This document shows positions 1 through 9,798 of a stretch of 64,000 bases of DNA, in pieces. The notes under the pieces are model-generated. The model made no database searches. It saw only the letters and a list, made by a program, of their open reading frames with translations, and was not told the origin of the DNA. The first letter of the stretch is position 1. The number at the start of each line of letters is the position of its first letter. This stretch comes from Hymenobacter sp. DG25A (lineage in GTDB: Bacteria > Bacteroidota > Bacteroidia > Cytophagales > Hymenobacteraceae): assembly GCF_001280305.1 (NCBI RefSeq), contig NZ_CP012623.1, forward strand, positions 3,472,001 to 3,536,000, in the 5' to 3' direction. A program made the translations under genes and the position numbers.

Positions 1-1
1 C

Positions 2-805
2 ACGCCGCTGGAGGTAAGCGGCAGCTTTAATCTGTACCGGCAGAACGAGGCGTTCCAAACTATCCGGCCCCGCGTGCAGGTCACCTACCCCATGGCCAGG
101 GCCGGGCGCATTGCCTTTTTCACCGAGCGGCGTGGCTCCCGCCTCTTGGCCGATTCCACCTTCCGCCAGCGCACCACGCTGCCCCCCAACATCGACACCG
201 AATACAACTCCTACGGCCTGGACTACTCCTGGAACACCCTGGATGACCTGTATTTCCCCCGCCAGGGCGTGCTGGTGACGGCGCAGGCCGCCATCGGCAA
301 CAAGCGCATTTTCAAAAACTCCGAGCTCAATGACACGCTCTACCAGCGCCTGCCCCTGCGCTCCACGCAAACCACGCTGGGCCTGCGCGCGGAGCGGTAT
401 TTCCGGGTAGGGCGCAACGGGGTGGTACTCACGCGGGTGCGTGGCGAGATGCTGCTCAACCAGCGCCTGTTCCTCAACGACCTGTTCCGTCTGGGCGGCC
501 TCACTACCCTGCGGGGCTTCAACGAGCTGAATTTCTACGCTAACCAGTATGCCGTGGGCACGGTGGAATTTCGGCAGTATACCGGGCAGGATGCGTACGT
601 TTTCCTGTTTGCCGATCAGGGAATGCTGCAGCAGGATATAGTGGGTGCCCAAAGTACCAACAACCCCACCGGCCTGGGCGCCGGCCTGAGCTTCCGTACC
701 GGCGCCGGGGTATTTCAGTTTGTGTATTCCGTGGGCCGGGCCAAAGGGCAGGCGCTGGCGCTGGGGGCCTCTAAAATCCACTTCGGCATCACCAATCGGT
801 TTTAG
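2..805 (+). CDS. Omp85-family (BamA/TamA-like) outer-membrane protein, C-terminal part
   Basis: The reading frame is open from the first bases of the window, so the start lies upstream; about 267 residues are visible. They look like the beta-barrel half of an Omp85 protein: alternating polar/hydrophobic strands, an LGGLTTLRGF segment that matches the conserved RGF motif of the barrel lock loop, and a C-terminal phenylalanine (...ITNRF) typical of outer-membrane barrels. Family members insert or move proteins across the outer membrane. The POTRA part, if present, is outside the window, so BamA, TamA and a patatin-linked Omp85 cannot be told apart. It converges on the esterase gene at 878, with a shared hairpin terminator between them. 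The Omp85 assignment is firm; the exact subtype is not. Confidence 0.85.
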   Translation, partial: TPLEVSGSFNLYRQNEAFQTIRPRVQVTYPMARAGRIAFFTERRGSRLLADSTFRQRTTLPPNIDTEYNSYGLDYSWNTLDDLYFPRQGVLVTAQAAIGNKRIFKNSELNDTLYQRLPLRSTQTTLGLRAERYFRVGRNGVVLTRVRGEMLLNQRLFLNDLFRLGGLTTLRGFNELNFYANQYAVGTVEFRQYTGQDAYVFLFADQGMLQQDIVGAQSTNNPTGLGAGLSFRTGAGVFQFVYSVGRAKGQALALGASKIHFGITNRF

Positions 806-827
806 CAGAGCTGGTAATACGGCACAC

Positions 828-860
828 AAAAGCCGCTGCGGTTATACCACAGCGGCTTTT
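828..860. terminator. bidirectional intrinsic terminator
   Basis: An 11-bp perfect stem (AAAAGCCGCTG at 828-838 pairing with 850-860) encloses an 11-nt loop. A-runs on the left and T-runs on the right give a U-tract on either strand. It lies between two convergent genes that end at 805 and 878. Confidence 0.85.
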
Positions 861-877
861 ATTATCAGCTATTAGTC

Positions 878-2047
878 TTATTTCAGCGCGGCCTTCAGCT
901 GGCTGGCGGCCAGGTCCTGGGCTTCGCGGGCTTGAGGTACTACGGTGCCCATGCCAAAGAATTCGTGGGTTACGTTGTCATAACTCTGGTACTTCACCGG
1001 AATGCCGGCGGCCTGCAGCTTGTCGGCGTAGGCTTTCCCTTCACTCATCAGTGGGTCGATACCCGCCCCGATAACCGTGGCGGGGGCCAGGCCTTTCAGG
1101 TTGGTCACTTTCACCAGCGAAATCAGGGGGCTGTTACCGTCGGCGGGGGTGCGTAGGTAGTGCTTGAAGAACCAGGCCATGAAAGGCTTGCTCAGGGGCT
1201 TGGCGTTGGCGTTTTTCTGATACGAGGGCGTATTCATATCGTAGCCGGCAATGGGATAGACCAGCAGCTGGTGTTTAGGCTGGGCAAGGCCTTTGTCGCG
1301 GGCCATAATGCAGACGTTAGCGGCTAAGTTGCCGCCGGCGCTTTCTCCGGCCACGGCTACGCGCTTAGGGTCGCCGTTGATGGAAGCGGCATTCTTCAGT
1401 ACCCACTGGTAGGCTGCAAAGGCATCGTTATGAGCCGTCGGGAATTTGTGTTCCGGCGCCTGCCGGTAAGCCACCGATACGAAAATGGCGCCCGTTTTCT
1501 CGGCCAGGGCCCGCACAGATGGGTCATAGGTATCGAGGTTGGCAATGACCCAGCCACCGCCGTGGTAATACACTACTACCGGCAGCGGACCTGTGGCGCC
1601 GCGTGGCGTATAGATGCGGGCTCTAACTCCTGGTGCTACCTCTTTCGTGACGGTATCCAGCGGGGAAGCCGGCATGGGAATACCATGCTCCTGCATCACG
1701 GCCATTACCGCATCGGTAGGTGAAGGAGCCTTGCGCACTTCCTGGGGGGTGAGTTTTTCCGGAGGCGTGGGGCCACTTAAGCTGGCCAGCTTATCAATAA
1801 CCACCTGCATTTCCGGGCCTATGTTTGGGGCCCAGCTGGGTGCCGGCCCGGCAGGTTTCAGGGGCTTTTGCGCGCCGGTTGTGGCAGTATCGCTGGTGGT
1901 CGTGGCCATGCCGGTACTATCGGTGGCCACATTCGTGGTGGTTTGCTCAGTTTTGGTTTCCGTGCTGCAGGCTGTCAGCATTCCGGCGCATAAAGCCGGC
2001 AACAACCATGCTTTTGCTCCGCGTAGGGATATGAAAGTAAGGTTCAT
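878..2047 (-). CDS. lipoprotein alpha/beta hydrolase, HSL-type esterase
   Basis: The 389-residue protein starts with a signal peptide ending in a lipobox, MLTAC with Cys27, so the mature protein should be lipid-anchored. The catalytic part shows the hormone-sensitive-lipase family (alpha/beta hydrolase fold 3) signature: HGGGW oxyanion motif, GESAGG nucleophile elbow, Asp in the GIDPLMSEG stretch, and His in THEFF. Such enzymes cut short-chain esters; the substrate cannot be read. A Thr/Ser/Ala-rich linker separates the lipid anchor from the enzyme. An in-frame ATG 33 bases upstream (2080) is possible, but the chosen start places the charged and hydrophobic signal segments correctly. The gene is monocistronic and is closed by the 828-860 hairpin. 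Confidence 0.88.
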   Translation of the reverse strand: MNLTFISLRGAKAWLLPALCAGMLTACSTETKTEQTTTNVATDSTGMATTTSDTATTGAQKPLKPAGPAPSWAPNIGPEMQVVIDKLASLSGPTPPEKLTPQEVRKAPSPTDAVMAVMQEHGIPMPASPLDTVTKEVAPGVRARIYTPRGATGPLPVVVYYHGGGWVIANLDTYDPSVRALAEKTGAIFVSVAYRQAPEHKFPTAHNDAFAAYQWVLKNAASINGDPKRVAVAGESAGGNLAANVCIMARDKGLAQPKHQLLVYPIAGYDMNTPSYQKNANAKPLSKPFMAWFFKHYLRTPADGNSPLISLVKVTNLKGLAPATVIGAGIDPLMSEGKAYADKLQAAGIPVKYQSYDNVTHEFFGMGTVVPQAREAQDLAASQLKAALK

Positions 2048-2244
2048 TAGGTATCGGAGGATAAAATGTGAATCATTCAATTGAAAAACGCTTACGTAAT
2101 ATTTTTACTGTTTAGCTGAATAGAATAAAATTTTCCTTTCCTGGCCTGTCTGATTTTTGCTAAAAAAAGGCCCTGATTATCAGGTGTCAAACTCTCGGGT
2201 CATGGTTTTTTTGCTCTGAATCATGCTTTTCCCAAAAAGGCTCG

Positions 2245-2252
2245 TACATTTG
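2245..2252 (+). promoter_or_regulatory. candidate -7 box of the tRNA promoter
   Basis: TACATTTG fits the Bacteroidota -7 consensus TAnnTTTG and ends 13 bases before the tRNA 5' end, a good distance for a short leader. No clear TTTG -33 box was found at the expected 19-nt spacing. Confidence 0.45.
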
Positions 2253-2265
2253 CAGAACCAAACAG

Positions 2266-2338
<73 letters not shown>

Positions 2339-2341
2339 CCT

Positions 2342-2381
2342 AAAAGGGCCTGATTGTCTTTCCAGACAGTCAGGCCCTTTT
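2342..2381. terminator. bidirectional terminator after tRNA-fMet
   Basis: A 12-bp perfect outer stem (AAAAGGGCCTGA at 2342-2353 with 2370-2381) continues inward as TTGTCT/AGACAG around a TTCC loop. It can stop the tRNA transcript and, on the other strand, the long gene that ends at 2446. Confidence 0.85.
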
Positions 2382-2445
2382 CTTTGTTAAGTCTAGCTGT
2401 AGCCGGGGCCATGACCTTGTCCAGGCACGGCCCCGGTTTTACAAA

Positions 2446-5400
2446 CTATTTCCGGACGGCTATTCGCATCGTCTGCACTTTGGAGGACGTTACCAGGCGG
2501 GCGAAGTAGATGCCCTCCGCCAGTTCCCGGCCACTCAGCTCAAAGGAATAAACCCGGCCGGCTTCGGCAGTGCCTGTTTGAATTCGCTTCATGAGCATGC
2601 CTTTGGCATCGTACAGCGTTAGCTCATAGCTGTCATCCTTGTCCAGCGCGAAGGTGAGGGTTGTTTTCTCGGAGAAGGGATTGGGGAAGTTGGAGAAAGT
2701 CGCCTTCGATGCTGCGGCAGGGGCTGGGCCATCTGTGGTTGTCAGCGTGCTGGTCTTGGTGCTGGTCTTCACGTCAGGATTGTGGATGACGATGGAGCCT
2801 CCCTGGATAACAGTAGTTGGAGCATTGACCAAATCGAAGTTATCCGCCTGGTTGTCCAGCAGGTTGTCGTACACAATGGCGCTGGTGGCTACATCCCATA
2901 TTTTGATACGGAAACGGTCGACCTTGGTATCCCCATTGTATTGGCCATCTACGGCCGAGGTCATAAAGCCATAGTTGCCGGTGCCATTAATTGTTCCTAC
3001 ACCTTTATAGCTGGCCTTGCTCCCGGAAATGACCAGGCGGGCAGCTTCATAGGAGGTACTGTTAAAGTTTACATCACCGGCCTTAAACTGGAATTCGGTG
3101 TTGCCCTCTACTACCGTGGTGGAGCCTTTTTTATACTTGGCCACAAAGCCGAAGTTGGCTTTGCCTTCTGCCGCGGTGTTTGTACGGAGGGCTCCTTTTG
3201 GCGACCAGATCCAACCGCCACCCGTAACAAAGCCTCCGTTGGGGTCATAAATAACCACATACTGATAGGTGAGCGGAGTGGCTTGTAAGGGCGCCGCCGC
3301 AGTAGCAGTTGCACTACTGCCTCCATTATCGGTCAGGCTGAGCGTGAGGTTGTATACACCGGGAGTTTTGTAGGTATAGGAGCCCGTGACAGTCAGCACG
3401 CCACTGACGACGGAAACCGTTCCGGTAGAAGTGCTGCCATCGTCCCAATTCCAGGTTGCGGTATAATTACCAGCTGCGAAGGCGTCTACATCGGTAAACA
3501 CGGCACTCACATTCACTGCTGTATTAATGGCCATAGGGGCAGTGGGAGCAGTGATACTGGTGATGACCGGCATGTCGTTGACAGGATTTACCGTGATGGT
3601 AAAACTCTGGGCCACGCTTTCATCAGTGCCACTATTCGCTACTCCGCCATTGTCTTGCAGTTTGACGCTTATCGTGGCTGCCCCGTTGGCATTAGGAGCC
3701 AGGGTGTAGGTGAGCCGGCCAGTGGCATCAATAGCAGGCTGCCCAGTGCTGGTGAACAGGGTTGTGTTGGTATTGCTCACCACAAAGGTCACCTGTTGAG
3801 TACTCTCGTTGGCAGGCCCGGCACTGATGGCCGTTGCCCAGGTGATACTCTGTGCTCCGGCGTCTTCCAGAACAATCTGGTCGGCGCCTTTGGTGAAGGA
3901 AGGCGCATCGTTGACGGCATTAACCGTAATGGTGAATGTCTGTATCTCGCTTTCCGCTATACCACCAGCAGCAACGCCCCCAGTGTCTTTAATATTTACA
4001 CTGACGGTGGCTACCCCATTGGCATTGGCAGCCGGCGTATACGTAAGCTTACCGGTGGCGTCTACCGCTGGCTGGGCAGCAAACAAACCGGTATTGGAGT
4101 TGCTCACCACAAAGCTCAGCGTCTGTGTTGCCTCGTTAGCGGGGCCGGCGCTGAGGGCCGTAGCCCAGCCACTGATAGTTTGCGCTGCGGCATCTTCATT
4201 TACCACCTGGTCAATGCCTTTCGTGAAGGAAGGAGCATCGTTAATCGGATTAACCGTAACGGTAAAGCTCTGAGTCGTTTCAGCTTCACCATCACTAACT
4301 TTCACCGTTACCGTAGCTGAGCCAAACTGGTTGGCTGTGGGGGTGTATTTAAGCGTGCCAGTGCCCTCAGGGCTGGTATAAACTACGGTAGGATTAGCCA
4401 GCAGCGCTGTATTTCCAGAGATGGCCGTCACGGTTAGCGTTTGGGTTTCGTTGGCGGCTCCGGTGCTGATGCCGCTCAGCGAGAGGGTTTGCTCGGAGGC
4501 ATCTTCATTGATAGCAGCTGGGGCAGATATAGCAGCCAGCGTGGGCACATCATTCACTGCGTTAACAGTCAGAGAAACGGTGGCAACAGCCGATGTTAAC
4601 TCCCCATCATTCACCGTGAAGGTGAATGAGTCCGGGCCGTTGTAGTCAGCGGCTGGCTTATAGCTAAAGCTGCCGTTCGCCAGCACCCAGGCGGTGCCGT
4701 GTAACGGGGCCGTACCGAGGGCAAACATCAGGCTGTAGCCTTCAATATCTGAGCCCGTCAGGGTGCCGGTTTTCTCTGTGTCCTCATTCGTGCTGATGGT
4801 GGTAGCATCGGCCACCGGCGCATCATTCACGGCCGTTACAGTCAGGGCTACTGTGGCCAGGTTGCTTGCAGCGTGGGCGGCATCCTGGGCTTTGTAGGTG
4901 AAGGAGTCGGGGCCGTTGTAATTCGTGGCCGGGGTGTAGGTGTAGCTGCCGTCGGGGTTGAGCGTGAGCGAACCATGTGCCGGGCCTGTCACTAGTACGG
5001 CCGTCAAGGTAGCATCATCCACATCAGTATCATTGGCCACTACCGAGCCCCCATATAGTGCGGAATCCTCGTTTACTGTTCCCGTGTCTTTCATGGCCAC
5101 CGGAGCGTCATTCACCGGCGTGATGTTGATAGTAAAAGTTTGCTCCGCGCTTTGTGCTACCCCGCCATAAGTAGTGCCGCCATCATCAGTCAGCGTTACC
5201 TGAAGAGTGGCAACACCGTTGGCATTAGCTGCGGGCGTATACGTGAGCTGGCCAGTGGCATCAATAGCGGGCTGGCCGGTGCTGGTGAACAGGGTTGTGT
5301 TGGTATTGCTCACCACAAAGGTCACCTGTTGAGTACTCTCGTTGGCAGGCCCGGCACTGATGGCCGTCGCCCAGGCGACACTCTGCGCCCCGGCGTCTTC

Positions 5401-8400
5401 CAGCACTGTCTGGTCAGCGCCTTTCGTGAAGGAAGGCGCGTCGTTGACGGCATTGACGGTGATGGTAAAGGTTCTGGATACCTCCAGGTCTCCGTCATTC
5501 ACTTTTACAGTAATCAAAGCAGAGCCATACTGGTTAGCCTTAGGGGTATACTTTAAGCTGCCAGTAACTTCCTGGCTGGTATAAAGCACTGCTATATTAT
5601 CGATAAGGGACGTGTTGTCGGAAGTTGCCGTTACCGTAAGTGTCTGTACTTCGTTGGCTGCTCCACTACTAATTCCACTAAGCAACATGGTCTGCTCAGG
5701 GGCATCTTCATTAATAGCCTCTGGTGCAGAAATAGCTGCCAAGGTAGGCGCATCGTTGACGGGCGTTACCGTGATAGACACAGTAGCCGGTGCGGAATCC
5801 AGCGCCCCATCATTCACTTTAAAAGTAAACGAGTCGGAGCCATAGTAATCGGCGTTAGGCGTATACGTGAAAGTATGGCCAGACCCGGATACGGAGCCAT
5901 TATTAGGGTTTCCTACTATGCTATAAGTCAGGGCATCCCCTTCTATATCCGTTCCCGTCAGAGTAATCAATTTGGCTACATCCTCCTCGGTGGAGACGCT
6001 TTGCGCCTCAGCCACGGGGGCATCGTTAACCGGGGTGACGTCCAGGGTAATGGTATTGGGGGTTGGGTCCAGGTCGAGGCCTCCATTACTGGTGCCGCCA
6101 TTATCCTGCACCTGGAAAGTGAAGCTGCTATAGCTGGTCCCGTTGGCGTTCAGGGCAGGGGAGAAGGATAGATTTGCCAGACTAGCGGCTGGAACCAGTT
6201 GCGCTGCTGTTACCGGGGAACCACTGAGCTTAAGCGTCCCTGCGGCGGGCAGCGTTGTGATTTTCACGCCGGACAGGCTGTTGCCATCGGTATCCGAGAA
6301 ACCGAAATCTGTCGCTGCAAAAGTATAATTTGTATCCTCCAGCGTAGTGAGCGTATTATCTGTGCCTGCTGGCTCATCGTTGACCGAATTCACCGTGATA
6401 GTGAATTCTTGGGTAGCACTTTCATTAACTCCACCATTGGCGGTACCACCATCATCCTGCAAGCTTACATGCACAGTGGCTGAGCCATAGGTATTGGCCG
6501 CCGGCGTGTAGGTTAACGTCCCATTAGCAGCAAGGCTAGGCTGGATTGAAAAAAGGTTGTTATTGTCATTCGATACATTAAAAGCCAGAGCCTGCTGCTC
6601 TTGTTCATCACTAGGCCCTGCGCTGACGTTTGCAGCCCAGTTACTTACACTTTGCGTGCTGGCATCTTCGTCTATTATCTGATCAGCACCTTTTACAAAG
6701 CCTGGCGCGTCGTTAACTGGCGCTACGTTTACAACAAACTCGTCTTCAACGACTGCGGAGGAGTTATCGGTAGCTTTTACCTTGATCCTAGCAGTGCCTG
6801 ACTGATTAGCACTGTATGTCAGAGTTAGTTTCTTAGTAGCAGTGTTATAGCTAGCCGTAACGAGAGCTGGATTGGTATTACCGGATACTGTTAAAGCTAA
6901 AGCGTCTGAATTGGTGGCAATGTCTACATCCGTAAATGTGTTGCTCAGATTCAATTCCGTGTTAGTGGCATCTTCCAGCACTGAAATATCAGAAATTGCC
7001 TGAGCTACTACTGGCGCATCATTCACGGCATCGACCGTAATTGACACGGTGGCCGGAGTAGAAATTAATGTGCCATCGTTGATCGTGAAACTGAAGGCAG
7101 CAGGGCCATTATAGTTGGCTTCTGGTGTGAAAATGTAGGTATTGCTGGTGCCTGCTTTCTGCGCCAGGGATCCGTAATTAACACTGCCCGGCGTATAAGT
7201 AAGTGGGTCATTATCTACATCGGTGCCAGCGAGTACAATTTCCACGGCCGCGTCCTCTTCGGTGGTTACATTTTGCGCGGTAGCTACCGGTACATCATTC
7301 ACCGCATTCATCGTTATAGAAACCGTAGCGGCTAAGGAAGTCAGGCTGCCATCGTTGCTTGTGAAGGTAAAGGAGTCGGGGCCGTTGTAATTGGCTGCTG
7401 GTATGTAGGTGTAGCTGCCGTTTGATTGCACCGTAACTGTACCGTAAGTGGCTTGGGCGCCTAGCGCAAACGTTAATACAGAGCTGTCAATGTCAGTGCC
7501 GGTCAGTGTGCCCGATTTGCTCATGTCCTCATCCGTGCTAACAGATTGCGCTGTAGCTACGGGGGCGTCATTCACAGCAGTGACCGTGATAGAAACGGCG
7601 GCCGGCGCGGAATCCAGCGCTCCATCTTTTGCCTTGAAAGTAAACGAATCGGTGCCGTTGTAATCGGCATGGGGCGTATAGGTGAACGTACCGCCTGATC
7701 CAGATACTGAGCCATGAGCAGGGTTTCCTACTATGCTATAAGTCAGGGCATCTCCTTCTATAGCCGTTCCAGTTAGCGCAATAGCAACGGCTACATCCTC
7801 ATCCGTGGTTACGCTTTGTGCTTCAGCCACGGGGGCATCGTTTATTGGAGTTACATTGAGGGTAAGGGTATTAGGCGACTGATCTAGGTCGAGGCCACCA
7901 TTACTGGAACCGCCATTATCCTGCACTTGGAACGTGAAGCTAGTATAGCCAGCACCATTAGCATTCAGAGTAGGGGAGAAAGTTAAACTTGCCACGCTAG
8001 CGGCCGGAATAACTTGTCCCGCTGTTACGGGCGAACCGTTGAGCTTTAGTATCCCGGCCGAGGGCAGGGTAGTAACTTTCACGGCTGCCAGGCTGTTGCC
8101 ATCGGTATCGGAGAAACCGAAATCAGCAGCTGTAAAAGTATAATCCGTATCCTCTAACGTGGTAACTGTTTTGTTTGCACCAGTTGGGGCATCGTTAACG
8201 GAATTCACTGTAATGGAAACGGTAGTTAAATTACTTACTGCTCCGTCGGTGTCCCTTGCTTGATAAGTAAAAGAATCAGATCCGTTGTAATTGGCAATTG
8301 GAATGTAGGTATAAGTGCCATCGGAATTCAGTGTGAGCGTACCGTGCGCCGGGCCTGAAGCTAGTATAGCGGTGAGACCAGAATAGGGAGCATTAGGAGT

Positions 8401-9489
8401 TGAACTATCATTATCCGTATCATTTGCAAGCACTGAGCTAGAGGCACTATTGAGAGTAGCATCTTCATTGACAGAGGCTACATCATCAGTAGCTGTAGGT
8501 TTACCATTCACTTTAAAACTGACGATACTCGATGTTCCTCCTCCTGGTGCTGGCGTAAAAACTGTAACGGAAATTGACTTTGCTGTAGTTAAGTCGCTAG
8601 CTGGAATAGTAGCCTTAAGGGAAGTAGCACTTACGTAAGTAGTAGGTCGATCAACGCCATTAAACTGCACCTTCGCTGTTGGTAGAAAGTTAGTCCCAGT
8701 TACGTTTAGAGTGAAACCCGCATCATTTACATTTTTAATTGTGGGTGTAATTAAAGTTAGTGTAGGAGGAGCCGGGGCGTAAGCACAAGTGATATTCACT
8801 AATCCTGAGGGTACATCTATAGTCTCTTCATAAGTAATGTTATTCGGGGCGTTACCAGAGCCTAAACTGGCGGGGTTAAAGGAGGACGCCTTGTATGTCA
8901 CATTATCACTGCCTAAAAAGGTTAAGGGATAAGTGAAATAGAGCTTAGTGTTGTTTTTAACAGCCAAAGATGCGCTAGAGGGTACTGGCGTAAGGGTACT
9001 AGTAGCTCCACTCCCCGTTGCATTGGAAAAATATACTGGTATATTAAAGGAAGTTCCTGAAGGAAGGCCAGTGATACTGAAAGATACATTTGCATCAGTA
9101 AATACAGTCATCGCCTTAAAGCCGCTTCCTTGCCCCGCGGCCGTCACCGTGAACTTCACCCCCAGGTGCCGTTGCTCAATAGCATAATCTATCTGCCACG
9201 TCCCATCTTCCTTCACCGCCACATCATACACGTGGTAATCCGGGTAATCCGGCTCCTCCTTAAACTCCACGTGCACCATCTGGTCGGCGGTCCAGCCACT
9301 ACCCATGATGTGCGCCGTTTCGCCCGGCGCGTAGTCATCCTTGTCTGAGATAATGGTAGGCGCATAACCCTCCGGGACCGATGTCTGCGCGTAGCTTGTT
9401 GTTATGCCGGTAAGGCTAAGCAACCAAAACAACAGGAAGCCGTAGCTCCTAAAACTGGTTTTGTGTCTGGTAAGTAGATAAATACTCAT
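2446..9489 (-). CDS. giant T9SS-secreted protein with tandem cadherin-like repeats
   Basis: The 2347-residue surface or secreted protein has a Sec signal peptide (residues about 1-35, ending SYAQ). An N-terminal Ig-like region (YAPGETAHIMGSGW) follows, then an IPT/TIG domain near residues 240-325. A long array of cadherin-like / tandem-95 (VCBS-type) repeats comes next; 16 linkers of the form VNDAP, INDAP or VNDVP mark the units. After these come a PKD domain (WNWDDGSTSTG), a domain with the VTGGGWI motif also seen in other surface proteins, and a type A T9SS sorting domain (FPNPFSEKTTL ... MRIAVRK) at the C-terminus. The likely role is adhesion or matrix; no catalytic motif was seen. Start: the ATG at 9489 sits directly before the signal peptide; the frame runs 26 codons further upstream. 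Some repeats are nearly identical in DNA, so the copy number could vary between strains or be mis-assembled. Confidence 0.9.
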   Translation of the reverse strand: MSIYLLTRHKTSFRSYGFLLFWLLSLTGITTSYAQTSVPEGYAPTIISDKDDYAPGETAHIMGSGWTADQMVHVEFKEEPDYPDYHVYDVAVKEDGTWQIDYAIEQRHLGVKFTVTAAGQGSGFKAMTVFTDANVSFSITGLPSGTSFNIPVYFSNATGSGATSTLTPVPSSASLAVKNNTKLYFTYPLTFLGSDNVTYKASSFNPASLGSGNAPNNITYEETIDVPSGLVNITCAYAPAPPTLTLITPTIKNVNDAGFTLNVTGTNFLPTAKVQFNGVDRPTTYVSATSLKATIPASDLTTAKSISVTVFTPAPGGGTSSIVSFKVNGKPTATDDVASVNEDATLNSASSSVLANDTDNDSSTPNAPYSGLTAILASGPAHGTLTLNSDGTYTYIPIANYNGSDSFTYQARDTDGAVSNLTTVSITVNSVNDAPTGANKTVTTLEDTDYTFTAADFGFSDTDGNSLAAVKVTTLPSAGILKLNGSPVTAGQVIPAASVASLTFSPTLNANGAGYTSFTFQVQDNGGSSNGGLDLDQSPNTLTLNVTPINDAPVAEAQSVTTDEDVAVAIALTGTAIEGDALTYSIVGNPAHGSVSGSGGTFTYTPHADYNGTDSFTFKAKDGALDSAPAAVSITVTAVNDAPVATAQSVSTDEDMSKSGTLTGTDIDSSVLTFALGAQATYGTVTVQSNGSYTYIPAANYNGPDSFTFTSNDGSLTSLAATVSITMNAVNDVPVATAQNVTTEEDAAVEIVLAGTDVDNDPLTYTPGSVNYGSLAQKAGTSNTYIFTPEANYNGPAAFSFTINDGTLISTPATVSITVDAVNDAPVVAQAISDISVLEDATNTELNLSNTFTDVDIATNSDALALTVSGNTNPALVTASYNTATKKLTLTYSANQSGTARIKVKATDNSSAVVEDEFVVNVAPVNDAPGFVKGADQIIDEDASTQSVSNWAANVSAGPSDEQEQQALAFNVSNDNNNLFSIQPSLAANGTLTYTPAANTYGSATVHVSLQDDGGTANGGVNESATQEFTITVNSVNDEPAGTDNTLTTLEDTNYTFAATDFGFSDTDGNSLSGVKITTLPAAGTLKLSGSPVTAAQLVPAASLANLSFSPALNANGTSYSSFTFQVQDNGGTSNGGLDLDPTPNTITLDVTPVNDAPVAEAQSVSTEEDVAKLITLTGTDIEGDALTYSIVGNPNNGSVSGSGHTFTYTPNADYYGSDSFTFKVNDGALDSAPATVSITVTPVNDAPTLAAISAPEAINEDAPEQTMLLSGISSGAANEVQTLTVTATSDNTSLIDNIAVLYTSQEVTGSLKYTPKANQYGSALITVKVNDGDLEVSRTFTITVNAVNDAPSFTKGADQTVLEDAGAQSVAWATAISAGPANESTQQVTFVVSNTNTTLFTSTGQPAIDATGQLTYTPAANANGVATLQVTLTDDGGTTYGGVAQSAEQTFTINITPVNDAPVAMKDTGTVNEDSALYGGSVVANDTDVDDATLTAVLVTGPAHGSLTLNPDGSYTYTPATNYNGPDSFTYKAQDAAHAASNLATVALTVTAVNDAPVADATTISTNEDTEKTGTLTGSDIEGYSLMFALGTAPLHGTAWVLANGSFSYKPAADYNGPDSFTFTVNDGELTSAVATVSLTVNAVNDVPTLAAISAPAAINEDASEQTLSLSGISTGAANETQTLTVTAISGNTALLANPTVVYTSPEGTGTLKYTPTANQFGSATVTVKVSDGEAETTQSFTVTVNPINDAPSFTKGIDQVVNEDAAAQTISGWATALSAGPANEATQTLSFVVSNSNTGLFAAQPAVDATGKLTYTPAANANGVATVSVNIKDTGGVAAGGIAESEIQTFTITVNAVNDAPSFTKGADQIVLEDAGAQSITWATAISAGPANESTQQVTFVVSNTNTTLFTSTGQPAIDATGRLTYTLAPNANGAATISVKLQDNGGVANSGTDESVAQSFTITVNPVNDMPVITSITAPTAPMAINTAVNVSAVFTDVDAFAAGNYTATWNWDDGSTSTGTVSVVSGVLTVTGSYTYKTPGVYNLTLSLTDNGGSSATATAAAPLQATPLTYQYVVIYDPNGGFVTGGGWIWSPKGALRTNTAAEGKANFGFVAKYKKGSTTVVEGNTEFQFKAGDVNFNSTSYEAARLVISGSKASYKGVGTINGTGNYGFMTSAVDGQYNGDTKVDRFRIKIWDVATSAIVYDNLLDNQADNFDLVNAPTTVIQGGSIVIHNPDVKTSTKTSTLTTTDGPAPAAASKATFSNFPNPFSEKTTLTFALDKDDSYELTLYDAKGMLMKRIQTGTAEAGRVYSFELSGRELAEGIYFARLVTSSKVQTMRIAVRK
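3746..3834. repeat. 89-bp exact internal repeat, copy 1
   Basis: This stretch inside the giant T9SS gene is identical, base by base as read, to 5279-5367. The two lie 1.5 kb apart in the same orientation and encode the same part of two cadherin-like units. Confidence 0.9.
5279..5367. repeat. 89-bp exact internal repeat, copy 2
   Basis: Partner of the repeat at 3746-3834. Exact DNA identity where most neighbouring units have diverged points to recent duplication or gene conversion. Confidence 0.9.
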
Positions 9490-9798
9490 ACAAAAAATCT
9501 GATGGGTAGGTGTGTAGATGAGAAAAATATGGACTTGGCTCCCCGCTGAGGATGAGATTGTTATCAAGCTTATGAGCCTGTTTCAAGCTCAATAGAATTC
9601 TTATAAGATATATTTGTGCTTTAAATCTAATTAGGATAATTCTGAAAAAAAATGGAATAACTAAAAATTATCTATGATTATTTAAATTCCTTATAAATCC
9701 TTCCTGCTCTGGTTTCTAAGGCTAAGCCTCGCATAAGCAGTTAATTTGTTCAACGGCAGACCCCGGTTCCGTATCTTATGAAGCAGTAAACCTGTTCT
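9490..9798. other. AT-rich divergent intergenic region
   Basis: The region separates the giant T9SS gene (leftward) from glpD (rightward) and is clearly richer in A+T than its surroundings. On the plus strand, TATATTTG at 9609-9616 fits the TAnnTTTG -7 box and could serve glpD, although the leader would be about 175 nt and the -33 position shows only TTTC. No open reading frame, RNA motif or terminator was recognised. Confidence 0.4.
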
